Translations under genes and position numbers: made by a program
DNA from: Pseudomonadota bacterium
Lineage (GTDB): Bacteria > Pseudomonadota > Gammaproteobacteria > Pseudomonadales > Azotimanducaceae
Assembly (NCBI GenBank): GCA_027621895.1
Contig: JAQCAK010000053.1
Location: 1 to 8,809, forward strand
Direction: 5' to 3'
DNA: 8,809 nt
The notes under the pieces: model-generated
What the model saw: the letters and a program-made list of their open reading frames with translations, nothing else
Told to the model about the DNA's origin: nothing
Database searches by the model: none
In this document: piece after piece, positions 1-5,808 of the stretch
Numbering within the stretch: the first letter of the stretch is position 1
Layout: the number at the start of each line of letters is the position of its first letter

Positions 1-21
1 TTTGTAGCCGGCAGCTGAAGT

Positions 22-222
22 TCAAAGATACTCGGTAACTATCGCGTTTTCACTGAGAAACAGCTTGCCAGGATCTATGCCCAGACTCGTGCTTTCGCTG
101 ATCGACTGCGACTCGGTGAGTGAGCTGAACAGGTCCGGCAACACCGGATCTTCGACTACCGCATGCGCGGCAGCGGATAGCAGATTGAGGAGGCCAATAA
201 GCAGCAGAGGTTTAAGATTCAT
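22..222 (-). CDS. Short exported protein, possibly cut short by TGA
   Basis: Reads as a 66-residue protein from the ATG at 220-222. An AAGGA ribosome site lies 8 bases upstream, and the first 11 bases overlap the end of the TPR lipoprotein gene, so the two are likely translated together. Residues 1-21 form a clear Sec signal peptide: Lys4, a leucine-rich core, and AHA as the cleavage site. The mature part is acidic and Ser/Thr-rich with no cysteine. The frame ends in TGA at 22-24, but stays open beyond it to the window edge and reads TSAAGYK. From memory, exported PEP-CTERM or DUF4114-type proteins often have a segment like VTxxYLG followed by AGYxN, so the TGA may replace Gly (GGA) or Arg (CGA) in a longer gene. 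That family suggestion is weak. What is solid is a secreted protein in an operon with the lipoprotein. Confidence 0.6.
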   Translation of the reverse strand: MNLKPLLLIGLLNLLSAAAHAVVEDPVLPDLFSSLTESQSISESTSLGIDPGKLFLSENAIVTEYL

Positions 223-2125
223 TGTCGGTTTCCTTGATTCTGTCGGTAATAGCAGCCAGTGTGTTTCGATATTTCTCGTTGCCCGGTTCAGCCAGATAGG
301 CTCGCCGGGCGAGTACCAGCGCCTCATCCAGGTCCAGGTCCAGTCGATAGAGCACCCAGGCAAGGTTGTTCATCACGATGGAGCTTTCGGGAGCAGACGC
401 TTGCAGCGACTGAAAAATTGGCAGCGCCCGCTGGTGTTGGTCTTGCTGAACCAGCAACGCACCAGCTTTCAGACGTGCTGCTGGCGAGTCTCCCCGCAGA
501 GCCGTTTCCAAAGCGTCCTCCGCCAGACCGGCCTGTTCAAGTGCCGAGATCCGCAGCAGTCTGCCGCCTGGTGTATCGCTCACAGCTTCTGAGAGTTTCA
601 GTGCCTCCTGGGTCCTGTTCGCCTGCAAGGCTAGTACCACTTCAATATCACGGGCCAGTGGCAGGGACTGCCTGGTAAGCCACTGTCTTGCGGCAGCGAA
701 TTCCCCTCGCGCATTCAGAGAATCGATGTAGGTCAGCAGCGCCTCATTGTTCTCGGACGCCAGTGACTCCACCAGATTTCCAACTTCCAGGTATCGCCCG
801 GTTCTGAGATTGAGCCTGGCAGCAAACACGAGATCCTGCTGCTTCAGATCTTTCCTGGGGATTCGATAAATGGCAGCCAGAGCCTCTTCCGGATAACCCT
901 GGTAGTCACGGGCCCTGGCAAGAACCACCAGCGCAGATCTGTCATCCGGCAGTTGCATCAACACGCGCTCAGACTGCCGTGCAGCTTCCCGGTAGTCACC
1001 CAGGCGAAGACTGACTTCTGCCAGAACAGTTCGAGCGCGAGGCGAAAACGGCAGCTGTCTGATACCTCGGGAAAGGTAATCCTGGGCTTCTTTCCAGTTA
1101 CCATTGGCGAAAGTCAGCAATCCCAGCGTCACCATTAACCTGCCCCGGTTCCGCAGAATGCTGTCGGCCTGTTTCAGTTGATCCCGCGCCTGCTCGAAGG
1201 CCGCTTGATGGAGTGCCACCAGTCCCATGCCATAGAGCTCAATACCACGCCAAGTCGCATCCGAGCGCGATAAGGTCGACAGGAAACCATCAATGGCATC
1301 TGCCTTGCCCTGCAAGGCGAGAATCTCGATTCGCAACAGCGCAAGCTCAGGCACATCGGCCTGCTTGTCTTCGATGACATTCAATCGGTCAGCTGCCCTG
1401 TTCAGTTGCCCCGTACGAAGCAGGAACTCGACGGCCAACACCGTCATTTCCACATCATCAGGTGCCTGGTCGAGCCATTGAAAAAGCGCCTCTGCGTCTT
1501 CCTCTATAAAAAACCGTGCTCGCGCCATCTCACGATTGTTCACATTCTCGAGACGCGCTTTCTCAAGCAGGGTTCGCGCCAAGGTCATACTGTCAGCTCT
1601 TCGCGCTGCCATTGCAGCCTCGGGCAGCAATTCGGGATAGGTCAGCGAGGCTTTCTGAAGATATACCAGCGCCTCCTGTTCCCTGCCGATACCGGTTTCT
1701 ATACGGGCCAATGCTCGAACTCGCTCCACAGGGTCCTGCCAGGTCACGTCCGGGAACCGCTGTCGTGCAAGCTGCCACTGCCGACTACGCAGTTCCAGAC
1801 GAAGCGCACCCAACTGGGCGTCGCTGCTCCCGGGGTCCAGCGCAATGGCCCTCAGGAACCAGGCATAGGCAGCCGGCCAGTTCTGAAGTTGTTCATAGGC
1901 CCGTGCACGTCCGAGGCTCGCGACTGCATGGGCCGGGTCCTGCATGACAATTTCCCGGTAGGCAAGCTCTGCCTCCACAGCAAGGCCGGACTCCAGCAAC
2001 AGATTCGCCTCATTGGCCCGGGATGACAGATCCTGGCTACACCCTGCGAGCAACAGAGCCGCCAACATGAGCAATACAACGGAGCATTGCATTCTCCAGG
2101 GGAGGAGAGAGTGAGTAAGGTTCAT
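212..2125 (-). CDS. TPR-repeat outer-membrane lipoprotein
   Basis: Protein of 637 residues from the ATG at 2123-2125. A GTG at 2137 in the same frame would add four residues; neither start has a strong ribosome site. Residues 1-28 are a lipoprotein signal peptide with Arg11, a hydrophobic run and the lipobox LLAG before Cys29. Residue +2 is Ser, not Asp, which favours outer-membrane sorting. The rest is almost wholly alpha-helical tetratricopeptide repeats, with paired helices such as AVASLGRARAYEQLQNWPAA and a last repeat ending in LAEPGNEKYRNTL. No catalytic domain is visible, so it is most likely a periplasmic scaffold. TPR lipoproteins of this size occur in polysaccharide export and PEP-CTERM (PrsT-like) systems, but the exact family is not proven. 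It overlaps the downstream exported-protein gene by 11 bases. A sigma-54 promoter about 50 bases upstream indicates activator-dependent expression. Confidence 0.85.
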   Translation of the reverse strand: MNLTHSLLPWRMQCSVVLLMLAALLLAGCSQDLSSRANEANLLLESGLAVEAELAYREIVMQDPAHAVASLGRARAYEQLQNWPAAYAWFLRAIALDPGSSDAQLGALRLELRSRQWQLARQRFPDVTWQDPVERVRALARIETGIGREQEALVYLQKASLTYPELLPEAAMAARRADSMTLARTLLEKARLENVNNREMARARFFIEEDAEALFQWLDQAPDDVEMTVLAVEFLLRTGQLNRAADRLNVIEDKQADVPELALLRIEILALQGKADAIDGFLSTLSRSDATWRGIELYGMGLVALHQAAFEQARDQLKQADSILRNRGRLMVTLGLLTFANGNWKEAQDYLSRGIRQLPFSPRARTVLAEVSLRLGDYREAARQSERVLMQLPDDRSALVVLARARDYQGYPEEALAAIYRIPRKDLKQQDLVFAARLNLRTGRYLEVGNLVESLASENNEALLTYIDSLNARGEFAAARQWLTRQSLPLARDIEVVLALQANRTQEALKLSEAVSDTPGGRLLRISALEQAGLAEDALETALRGDSPAARLKAGALLVQQDQHQRALPIFQSLQASAPESSIVMNNLAWVLYRLDLDLDEALVLARRAYLAEPGNEKYRNTLAAITDRIKETDNES

Positions 2126-2186
2126 AGAGTTAGCCACGCCTGAATAAAGTCGTCGGAACAGTCATTGGTTCCATCAAATCTCTATA

Positions 2187-2202
2187 AGCAAGGGGTGTGC
2201 CA
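2187..2202 (-). promoter_or_regulatory. Sigma-54 (-24/-12) promoter of the TPR lipoprotein operon
   Basis: On the minus strand this reads TGGCACACCCCTTGCT. It matches the RpoN consensus TGGCAC-R-N4-TTGCW at every fixed position, with exactly ten bases between GG and GC. The predicted start is near 2176, giving a leader of about 50 bases to the ATG at 2125. Such promoters need an AAA+ activator bound upstream; one is encoded in this window, and candidate sites for it lie at 2288-2313. Promoter function is inferred from sequence alone. Confidence 0.85.
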
Positions 2203-2213
2203 CTCAGAGTGGC
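2199..2213. repeat. Inverted repeat overlapping the -24 element
   Basis: Perfect 6-bp inverted repeat, GCCACT and AGTGGC, around a 3-base centre. Its left arm includes part of the -24 TGGCAC element of the sigma-54 promoter. There is no T-run on either side, so it is not a convincing terminator. It could be an operator that blocks RNA polymerase, or chance. Confidence 0.35.
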
Positions 2214-2287
2214 CCAGTCTGAAGATACAGTTCTTGCGGTCTGGGGGTAGACAAGCGAAAGAGCTGGTGTTGCGAGTTTGCATATAC

Positions 2288-2313
2288 TTGCGACCTGCAA
2301 ATGCAGATTGCAA
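2288..2313. promoter_or_regulatory. Tandem LuxO-like binding palindromes (upstream activating sequence)
   Basis: Two 13-bp near-palindromes abut exactly: TTGCGACCTGCAA at 2288-2300 and ATGCAGATTGCAA at 2301-2313. Each fits TTGCA-N3-TGCAA with a single arm mismatch. From memory, the Vibrio LuxO site ahead of qrr genes is TTGCAWWWTGCAA; the arms agree here, but the three central bases are not all A/T. The centres lie about 118 and 131 bp upstream of the predicted sigma-54 start, the usual place for enhancer sites. Neighbouring TTGC words occur at 2270-2282. The binding protein is inferred: the LuxO-type activator at the right end of the window is the obvious candidate. Confidence 0.6.
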
Positions 2314-2339
2314 AGATTTGTGACAAGGACAGCAGGGAG

Positions 2340-2735
2340 TTAGAGAGACATCCTCATGTACTCAGCCTCATGCAGTAAACGGTCTGTCACGGATTTGAGC
2401 TCCTCGACGTCCCAGGGCTTGCCCAGGAAGTACCGAATATCGCATTCATCTATGGCCCGCTGACGCTGTTCTGCATCAGCGCTGCCACTCAGAAGCACCT
2501 GTAATGTTTTAGGATATCGTCGGGCGACGACTGACAGGAACTCGATGCCATCCACGTCCGGCATCCTCAGGTCGGATATGACCACGTAGAAATCCTGTGC
2601 TGCCAGCCGTTCAAACGCCGCCGCCGCCGAGTTGACAGTCTCGACCTGCCAGCCCTGGCGTCCCAATATCCGGGCGACGGACTTCAACACATGAAGATCG
2701 TCGTCAACCAGCAGAATGGAGAACCGCGTCGTCAT
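2340..2735 (-). CDS. Stand-alone response-regulator receiver protein
   Basis: Single receiver domain of 131 residues with no output domain (CheY/Spo0F-like in form). The phosphorylation site is complete: acidic Asp11-Asp12, phosphoacceptor Asp55 in SDLRMPDVDG, Ser83 in LLSGS, and Lys106 in GKPWD. It probably takes a phosphoryl group from a kinase of this cluster and acts as a relay, phosphate sink or protein-binding switch. The start is the ATG at 2733-2735, 10 bases after the stop of the receiver/HD-GYP gene, so the two are almost certainly co-transcribed. A GTG at 2751-2753, with AAGG upstream, would add six residues and overlap that gene. The KPW motif after the beta-5 strand is shared with the receivers of the HD-GYP protein and the hybrid kinase, suggesting related surfaces. 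The downstream stretch 2138-2339 has no gene and holds the control sites of the TPR operon. Confidence 0.9.
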   Translation of the reverse strand: MTTRFSILLVDDDLHVLKSVARILGRQGWQVETVNSAAAAFERLAAQDFYVVISDLRMPDVDGIEFLSVVARRYPKTLQVLLSGSADAEQRQRAIDECDIRYFLGKPWDVEELKSVTDRLLHEAEYMRMSL

Positions 2736-2745
2736 GCAAGCCGCT

Positions 2746-3795
2746 TCAGGCACAGGCCACCTTCGTGTTTGCGGATTCCTGAATGCTGACCAACTGCCTG
2801 ATTACTTGTGGGTCGTAGACTTCCTGCCCCGCCTGCTGCATTTCCAGCAACGCTCGTTCGCGACCGACCTGGTCAGCGCGCACCACGAAATCAGCAGCGA
2901 CTCGAACGACCCTGGCACCGATCGGAATAAATCCACCTACCAGCTGGCGCGGATATCCATCACCATCCATATCTTCACGGTGGTGACGAACAATGGCGAC
3001 GACCTCGTCTTCCTGGCCTTCATCGGCCAGTACCTGCGCACCCGTTTCCGGGTATTGCTGGTGCTGCATGTATTCACTGACCGTCATTTCCGAATGTGTT
3101 TTGCGGAGCAGCTCGTCCGGAAGCGCAAGGAAGCCAATTTGATGTAGCTCAGCGGCCAGCAGTATCTGTTCCCGTTGATTCACTGGCAGCTTCATTGCAC
3201 TGGCCAGCTCACCAGCCAGCCGACTGGTTCGTCGCGCGTAGGCTTTTGAACCCGGCAGCCTGGCTTCCAGCAGCTGAAGGAAAATGCTGATCGCTGCCCG
3301 GTAACGGGTACCTGCAAGCATGGCCGCAGTACCGTCAAGCAGCCTAGCTGTAAAATCGACCTTCTCTTCCGCCTGCTCTGCCCGATTTCCCAGATGCCTG
3401 AGTTTGTCCGTCGCTTGTTCCTGCTCCTGGTATTCACCAAGCTCCTCAACGATCGCCCGTCGCAGCTCACTGGCATCCCAGGGTTTGGTGAAATAGCGAT
3501 TAATACGACCAGAATTGATCGCGGAGATGGTTGAGTCCAGCTCAGCGAAACTGGTCAGTACGATCTTGCGTGTCAGTCGGTTAATGCGAGAGACCTGGCA
3601 CAGAAAACGCGTGACATCAATATCCCGCCGATTGAGATCAACAATCACAACCTGGATGTCATATTCCTGGCAGAAGCTGAGCGCCCGTTCCACAGAGCTC
3701 GCCGACAGGACAGCAGCATCAAGGGGCCTGACCAGGCGGTTGATTGCCTGGAACATGCGCTGATCATCATCAAGAAGCAGAATATTGGTCGCCAT
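2746..3795 (-). CDS. Receiver plus degenerate HD-GYP protein (HnoD-like)
   Basis: Protein of 349 residues. Residues 4-118 are a receiver domain with Asp9-Asp11, phosphoacceptor Asp53, Thr81 and Lys104 in FTKPWD. A charged helix at about 120-150 links it to an HD-GYP-type domain at about 180-335. That domain keeps HH (271-272), DGDGYP (277-282) and Asp302. However, the catalytic HD pair reads His218-Gln219, the lysine of the usual HDIGK motif is Phe222, and the upstream metal-ligand histidine seems to be Arg189. Cyclic-di-GMP phosphodiesterase activity is therefore unlikely. Shewanella HnoD, a receiver plus inactive HD-GYP protein that is phosphorylated by the H-NOX kinase and controls a phosphodiesterase, is the closest described parallel; it fits because the H-NOX/kinase pair is divergently adjacent. 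The ATG has a strong GGAGG five bases upstream (3801-3805). A sigma-54-like promoter lies at 3844-3859. Confidence 0.9.
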   Translation of the reverse strand: MATNILLLDDDQRMFQAINRLVRPLDAAVLSASSVERALSFCQEYDIQVVIVDLNRRDIDVTRFLCQVSRINRLTRKIVLTSFAELDSTISAINSGRINRYFTKPWDASELRRAIVEELGEYQEQEQATDKLRHLGNRAEQAEEKVDFTARLLDGTAAMLAGTRYRAAISIFLQLLEARLPGSKAYARRTSRLAGELASAMKLPVNQREQILLAAELHQIGFLALPDELLRKTHSEMTVSEYMQHQQYPETGAQVLADEGQEDEVVAIVRHHREDMDGDGYPRQLVGGFIPIGARVVRVAADFVVRADQVGRERALLEMQQAGQEVYDPQVIRQLVSIQESANTKVACA

Positions 3796-3843
3796 GGTGT
3801 CCTCCAGCCGACTGGCCGGGCCGATCGTGTGTGAACCACTTCA

Positions 3844-3859
3844 AGCAAGATACATACCA
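3844..3859 (-). promoter_or_regulatory. Candidate sigma-54 promoter of the HD-GYP/receiver operon
   Basis: The minus strand reads TGGTATGTATCTTGCT. It has TGG, the A and G of the -24 block and a full TTGCT, with exactly ten bases between GG and GC; two of the fixed consensus bases (C, C) are T. The predicted start near 3833 gives a 38-base leader to the ATG at 3795, which carries a good GGAGG. I found no TTGCA-N3-TGCAA site upstream, so the activator is uncertain. Confidence 0.6.
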
Positions 3860-3895
3860 ACATAAATATTCTTGAATTTCAGTCAGTTACATACC
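3851..3895 (+). repeat. Pair of TACATACC direct repeats in the divergent region
   Basis: The 8-mer TACATACC occurs at 3851-3858, inside the sigma-54-like element of the minus-strand operon, and again at 3888-3895, in the spacer just upstream of a possible -10 of the plus-strand H-NOX operon. The copies are 37 bp apart. Because each touches a promoter, a shared regulator site is possible. Eight bases is short, so chance cannot be excluded. Confidence 0.3.
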
Positions 3896-3901
3896 TATCA
3901 A
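3872..3901 (+). promoter_or_regulatory. Possible sigma-70 promoter for the H-NOX operon
   Basis: TTGAAT at 3872-3877 and TATCAA at 3896-3901 each match the sigma-70 consensus hexamers at four of six positions, with an 18-base spacer. Transcription would start about 70 bases before the H-NOX ATG. A second weak option pairs TTGGTC (3921) with TATCAT (3942) at a 15-base spacing. No plus-strand sigma-54 element with correct spacing was found between 3796 and 3978. Confidence 0.3.
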
Positions 3902-3978
3902 CAGGGCGTACCTGCCACTTTTGGTCCACTCCTGACGTTGCTATCATCGCTTTGAACCCTGATACGCCGGTAAACGCC

Positions 3979-4515
3979 ATGAAAGGTATCGTCATGAACC
4001 TGCTGAATGAAATGGTTGAGCAGGAAATGGGGCTGGCCGCCTGGAATAGTGCGCTGGCGGAGGCCGGTCTGACCGGAACCTACACGGCTGCCGGACGCTA
4101 TGATGATAATGAACTGCTGTCGCTGGTCAGCATTATCTCAAGGCGATCCGGGATTCCTGAACCGGCGCTGATCACCGCCTTTGGCAAATTCATGTTTCCC
4201 GCCTTCAAGCAGCGCTACCCGGAATTGGTCGACGACGAACTTGGCCTGCTGGATTTCCTGGCCACCATCGAGGATGTCATTCACGTCGAGGTGCTCAAAC
4301 TCTACCCTGATGCATCCGTACCGACTTTTACCTATGTACGGCAGGCGGAGAACCACCTGGAGATGCGTTACGACTCACCGCGCCGCCTGTGTGCGCTGGC
4401 CGAAGGACTGATCGCTGGTGCCGCAGCACATTACAATGCGGTTTACGATCTGCATCACAGCCCCTGCATGCATGATGGCGCTGCCTATTGCGGATTAAAC
4501 GTAACGATCCGATGA
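3979..4515 (+). CDS. hnoX: H-NOX heme nitric oxide sensor protein
   Basis: Stand-alone heme-binding H-NOX domain of 178 residues, a cytoplasmic NO receptor. The family opening MKGIVMNLL fixes the ATG at 3979; an upstream TTG at 3952 would add an atypical extension. Key residues fall at the numbering of the Thermoanaerobacter domain: proximal heme ligand His102 in IHVEVLKLYP, Pro115 against the heme, and the propionate-binding Y-x-S-x-R triad Tyr131, Ser133, Arg135. Position 140, Tyr in the oxygen-binding Thermoanaerobacter protein, is Leu here, so it should bind NO and exclude oxygen. Cys138, His160, Cys163 and Cys171 keep the spacing I recall for the zinc site of Shewanella H-NOX. The stop overlaps the kinase start as ATGA, so the partner kinase is coupled to it; in known pairs NO-bound H-NOX inhibits kinase autophosphorylation. 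Confidence 0.96.
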   Translation: MKGIVMNLLNEMVEQEMGLAAWNSALAEAGLTGTYTAAGRYDDNELLSLVSIISRRSGIPEPALITAFGKFMFPAFKQRYPELVDDELGLLDFLATIEDVIHVEVLKLYPDASVPTFTYVRQAENHLEMRYDSPRRLCALAEGLIAGAAAHYNAVYDLHHSPCMHDGAAYCGLNVTIR

Positions 4516-5426
4516 GCGATGAATTCGAGAAAGCCTATCATCGGGAAAAGGCAGCCAGGCTCGAGGCGGAGAAACTGCTGGAAGACTCCAGCCGCGAACT
4601 CTACTTCAAGAACCGGGAACTGGAGGCTGCCAACGAAAACCTGAAGCGAAACCAGCAGCAGCTTGTACAGCAGGAAAAGATGGCCTCAGTTGGTTTCCTT
4701 GCCTCCGGCATTGCCCACGAAATCAATAACCCGCTGGGTTACTCGCTCAGCAACATGACAGTGCTGAAGGAATACGCCGACGACCTGGCCGTCATGATGA
4801 AAGCCCTGGATACCGCGACGGATCTCGACACTGTTCGTGACACGATCGTTGACGACAATATTCAGCACATCCTTGCGGATCTTCCTGACCTGCTGGCGGA
4901 ATCGATTCACGGACTGGAATCCGTCAAACAGATTGTCAGCGACCTGAGGGCTTTTGCAAGGTCAGGCGAAGATTCGGCAGCTACCGCCAATCTCAACGAG
5001 ATCCTGCAGACAACACTCAATGTACTGAAAGGCCAGATCAAACATCGCTATCCGGTAGAGACCCACCTGGGTGTCCTGCCGCCAGTTACCTGTATGGCCG
5101 GAAAACTAAGCCAGGTGTTTGCGAATATCATCATCAACGCCACCCAGGCGATGCCGGACGGCGGCAAGGTTTACATTGAAACGCGTGCAGATGGTGACCA
5201 CGTGATCGTCGAGATATCGGATGACGGACCGGGCATACCGGAAGCCCATCTCACAGAGGTATTCAGCCCGTTCTTTACAACCAAGCCCGTCGGTGAAGGC
5301 ACGGGGCTTGGACTTGCCATCTGCTATGCCATCATCACCGAGGATCACCGTGGCTCACTGAGTGTGACCAATGGTGCCGGGCGAGGAGTGGGGGCCAACT
5401 TCAAAATCACGATTCCGCTTTGCTGA
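4512..5426 (+). CDS. H-NOX-associated cytoplasmic histidine kinase (HnoK-like)
   Basis: Soluble histidine kinase of 304 residues with no membrane segment or sensor domain of its own, so its signal must come from a partner, here the overlapping H-NOX gene. Residues 5-55 form a charged coiled coil. The H-box at 67-75 (AHEINNPLG) carries phosphoacceptor His69. The ATPase domain has an N-box with Asn209 in NIIINATQAM, the G1 motif DDGPGIP (237-243), the F-box FSPFFTTKP (251-259) and the G2 motif GEGTGLGLA (261-269), all intact. There is no receiver or HPt domain, so it must phosphorylate separate proteins; the receivers nearby are candidates. The ATG at 4512 lies in the ATGA overlap with the H-NOX stop; a TTG at 4488 would add eight residues. 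HATPase details place it with HnoK-type and related soluble kinases. Confidence 0.93.
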   Translation: MSDEFEKAYHREKAARLEAEKLLEDSSRELYFKNRELEAANENLKRNQQQLVQQEKMASVGFLASGIAHEINNPLGYSLSNMTVLKEYADDLAVMMKALDTATDLDTVRDTIVDDNIQHILADLPDLLAESIHGLESVKQIVSDLRAFARSGEDSAATANLNEILQTTLNVLKGQIKHRYPVETHLGVLPPVTCMAGKLSQVFANIIINATQAMPDGGKVYIETRADGDHVIVEISDDGPGIPEAHLTEVFSPFFTTKPVGEGTGLGLAICYAIITEDHRGSLSVTNGAGRGVGANFKITIPLC

Positions 5427-5502
5427 GGCCGGCCATCTCTGGCGCTGTTGTTCCTGGTCCAGGCTTCAGCTGACATGCGCCAGACCGACTGACGAAAGCG
5501 CC

Positions 5503-5514
5503 GCCGGCGCCGGC
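5503..5514. repeat. Perfect GC palindrome after the kinase gene
   Basis: GCCGGCGCCGGC is a 12-base perfect palindrome about 80 bases past the kinase stop. It has no loop and no T-run, so it is a poor intrinsic terminator. The surrounding sequence is GC-rich and could simply be low complexity. Confidence 0.3.
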
Positions 5515-5775
5515 CTGATATCAGTTTCCAATTGCAGGACGCCTACGTCATCTACAACCTGCCACCGCTCGGTGAAGAGGAAGCCGCATTCGAAGCATTA
5601 AAGCAGATCGGTACTCTGGTGCTGGTGACCTCATCAAACCAGAGTTCCAAACGCGACGTTTCACGCATGCTGGATCGACTGGAACACCACGGTCTGGATT
5701 TAATTGCCGGTCTGATGACGGACGTCCCCCGTGAACTGGCCACCATGGGCGTGTTCGATCCACGAGCCGATATTC

Positions 5776-5808
5776 GACTCGCCGTTCAGCGAGTCAGCCA
5801 GTGGCTGA
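5776..5808. repeat. Two adjacent dyads at the convergent junction
   Basis: GACTCGC and GCGAGTC (5776-5782 and 5789-5795) form a perfect 7-bp stem with a 6-base loop. Directly after it, TCAGCCA and TGGCTGA (5794-5800 and 5802-5808) form a perfect 7-bp palindrome around one base. The second begins at the stop codon of the hybrid kinase. Neither is followed by a T-run on either strand. Their place between converging units suggests a role in ending transcription or protecting mRNA ends. Confidence 0.4.

Noticed and set aside
1406..2026. 206-codon plus-strand frame opposite the TPR gene
   Set aside because: The minus strand has an unbroken TPR protein with a lipobox. The plus frame shows no domain or ribosome site.
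2125..2176. Qrr-like small RNA downstream of the sigma-54 promoter
   Set aside because: LuxO-type promoters often drive Qrr RNAs, but only about 50 bases separate the predicted start from the TPR start codon. There is no hairpin plus T-run, and I do not see the Qrr core sequence.
3847..3857. AAGATACATAC as an NsrR half-site
   Set aside because: It resembles part of the NsrR motif, but the second arm does not match. The same bases are better explained as part of the sigma-54-like element.
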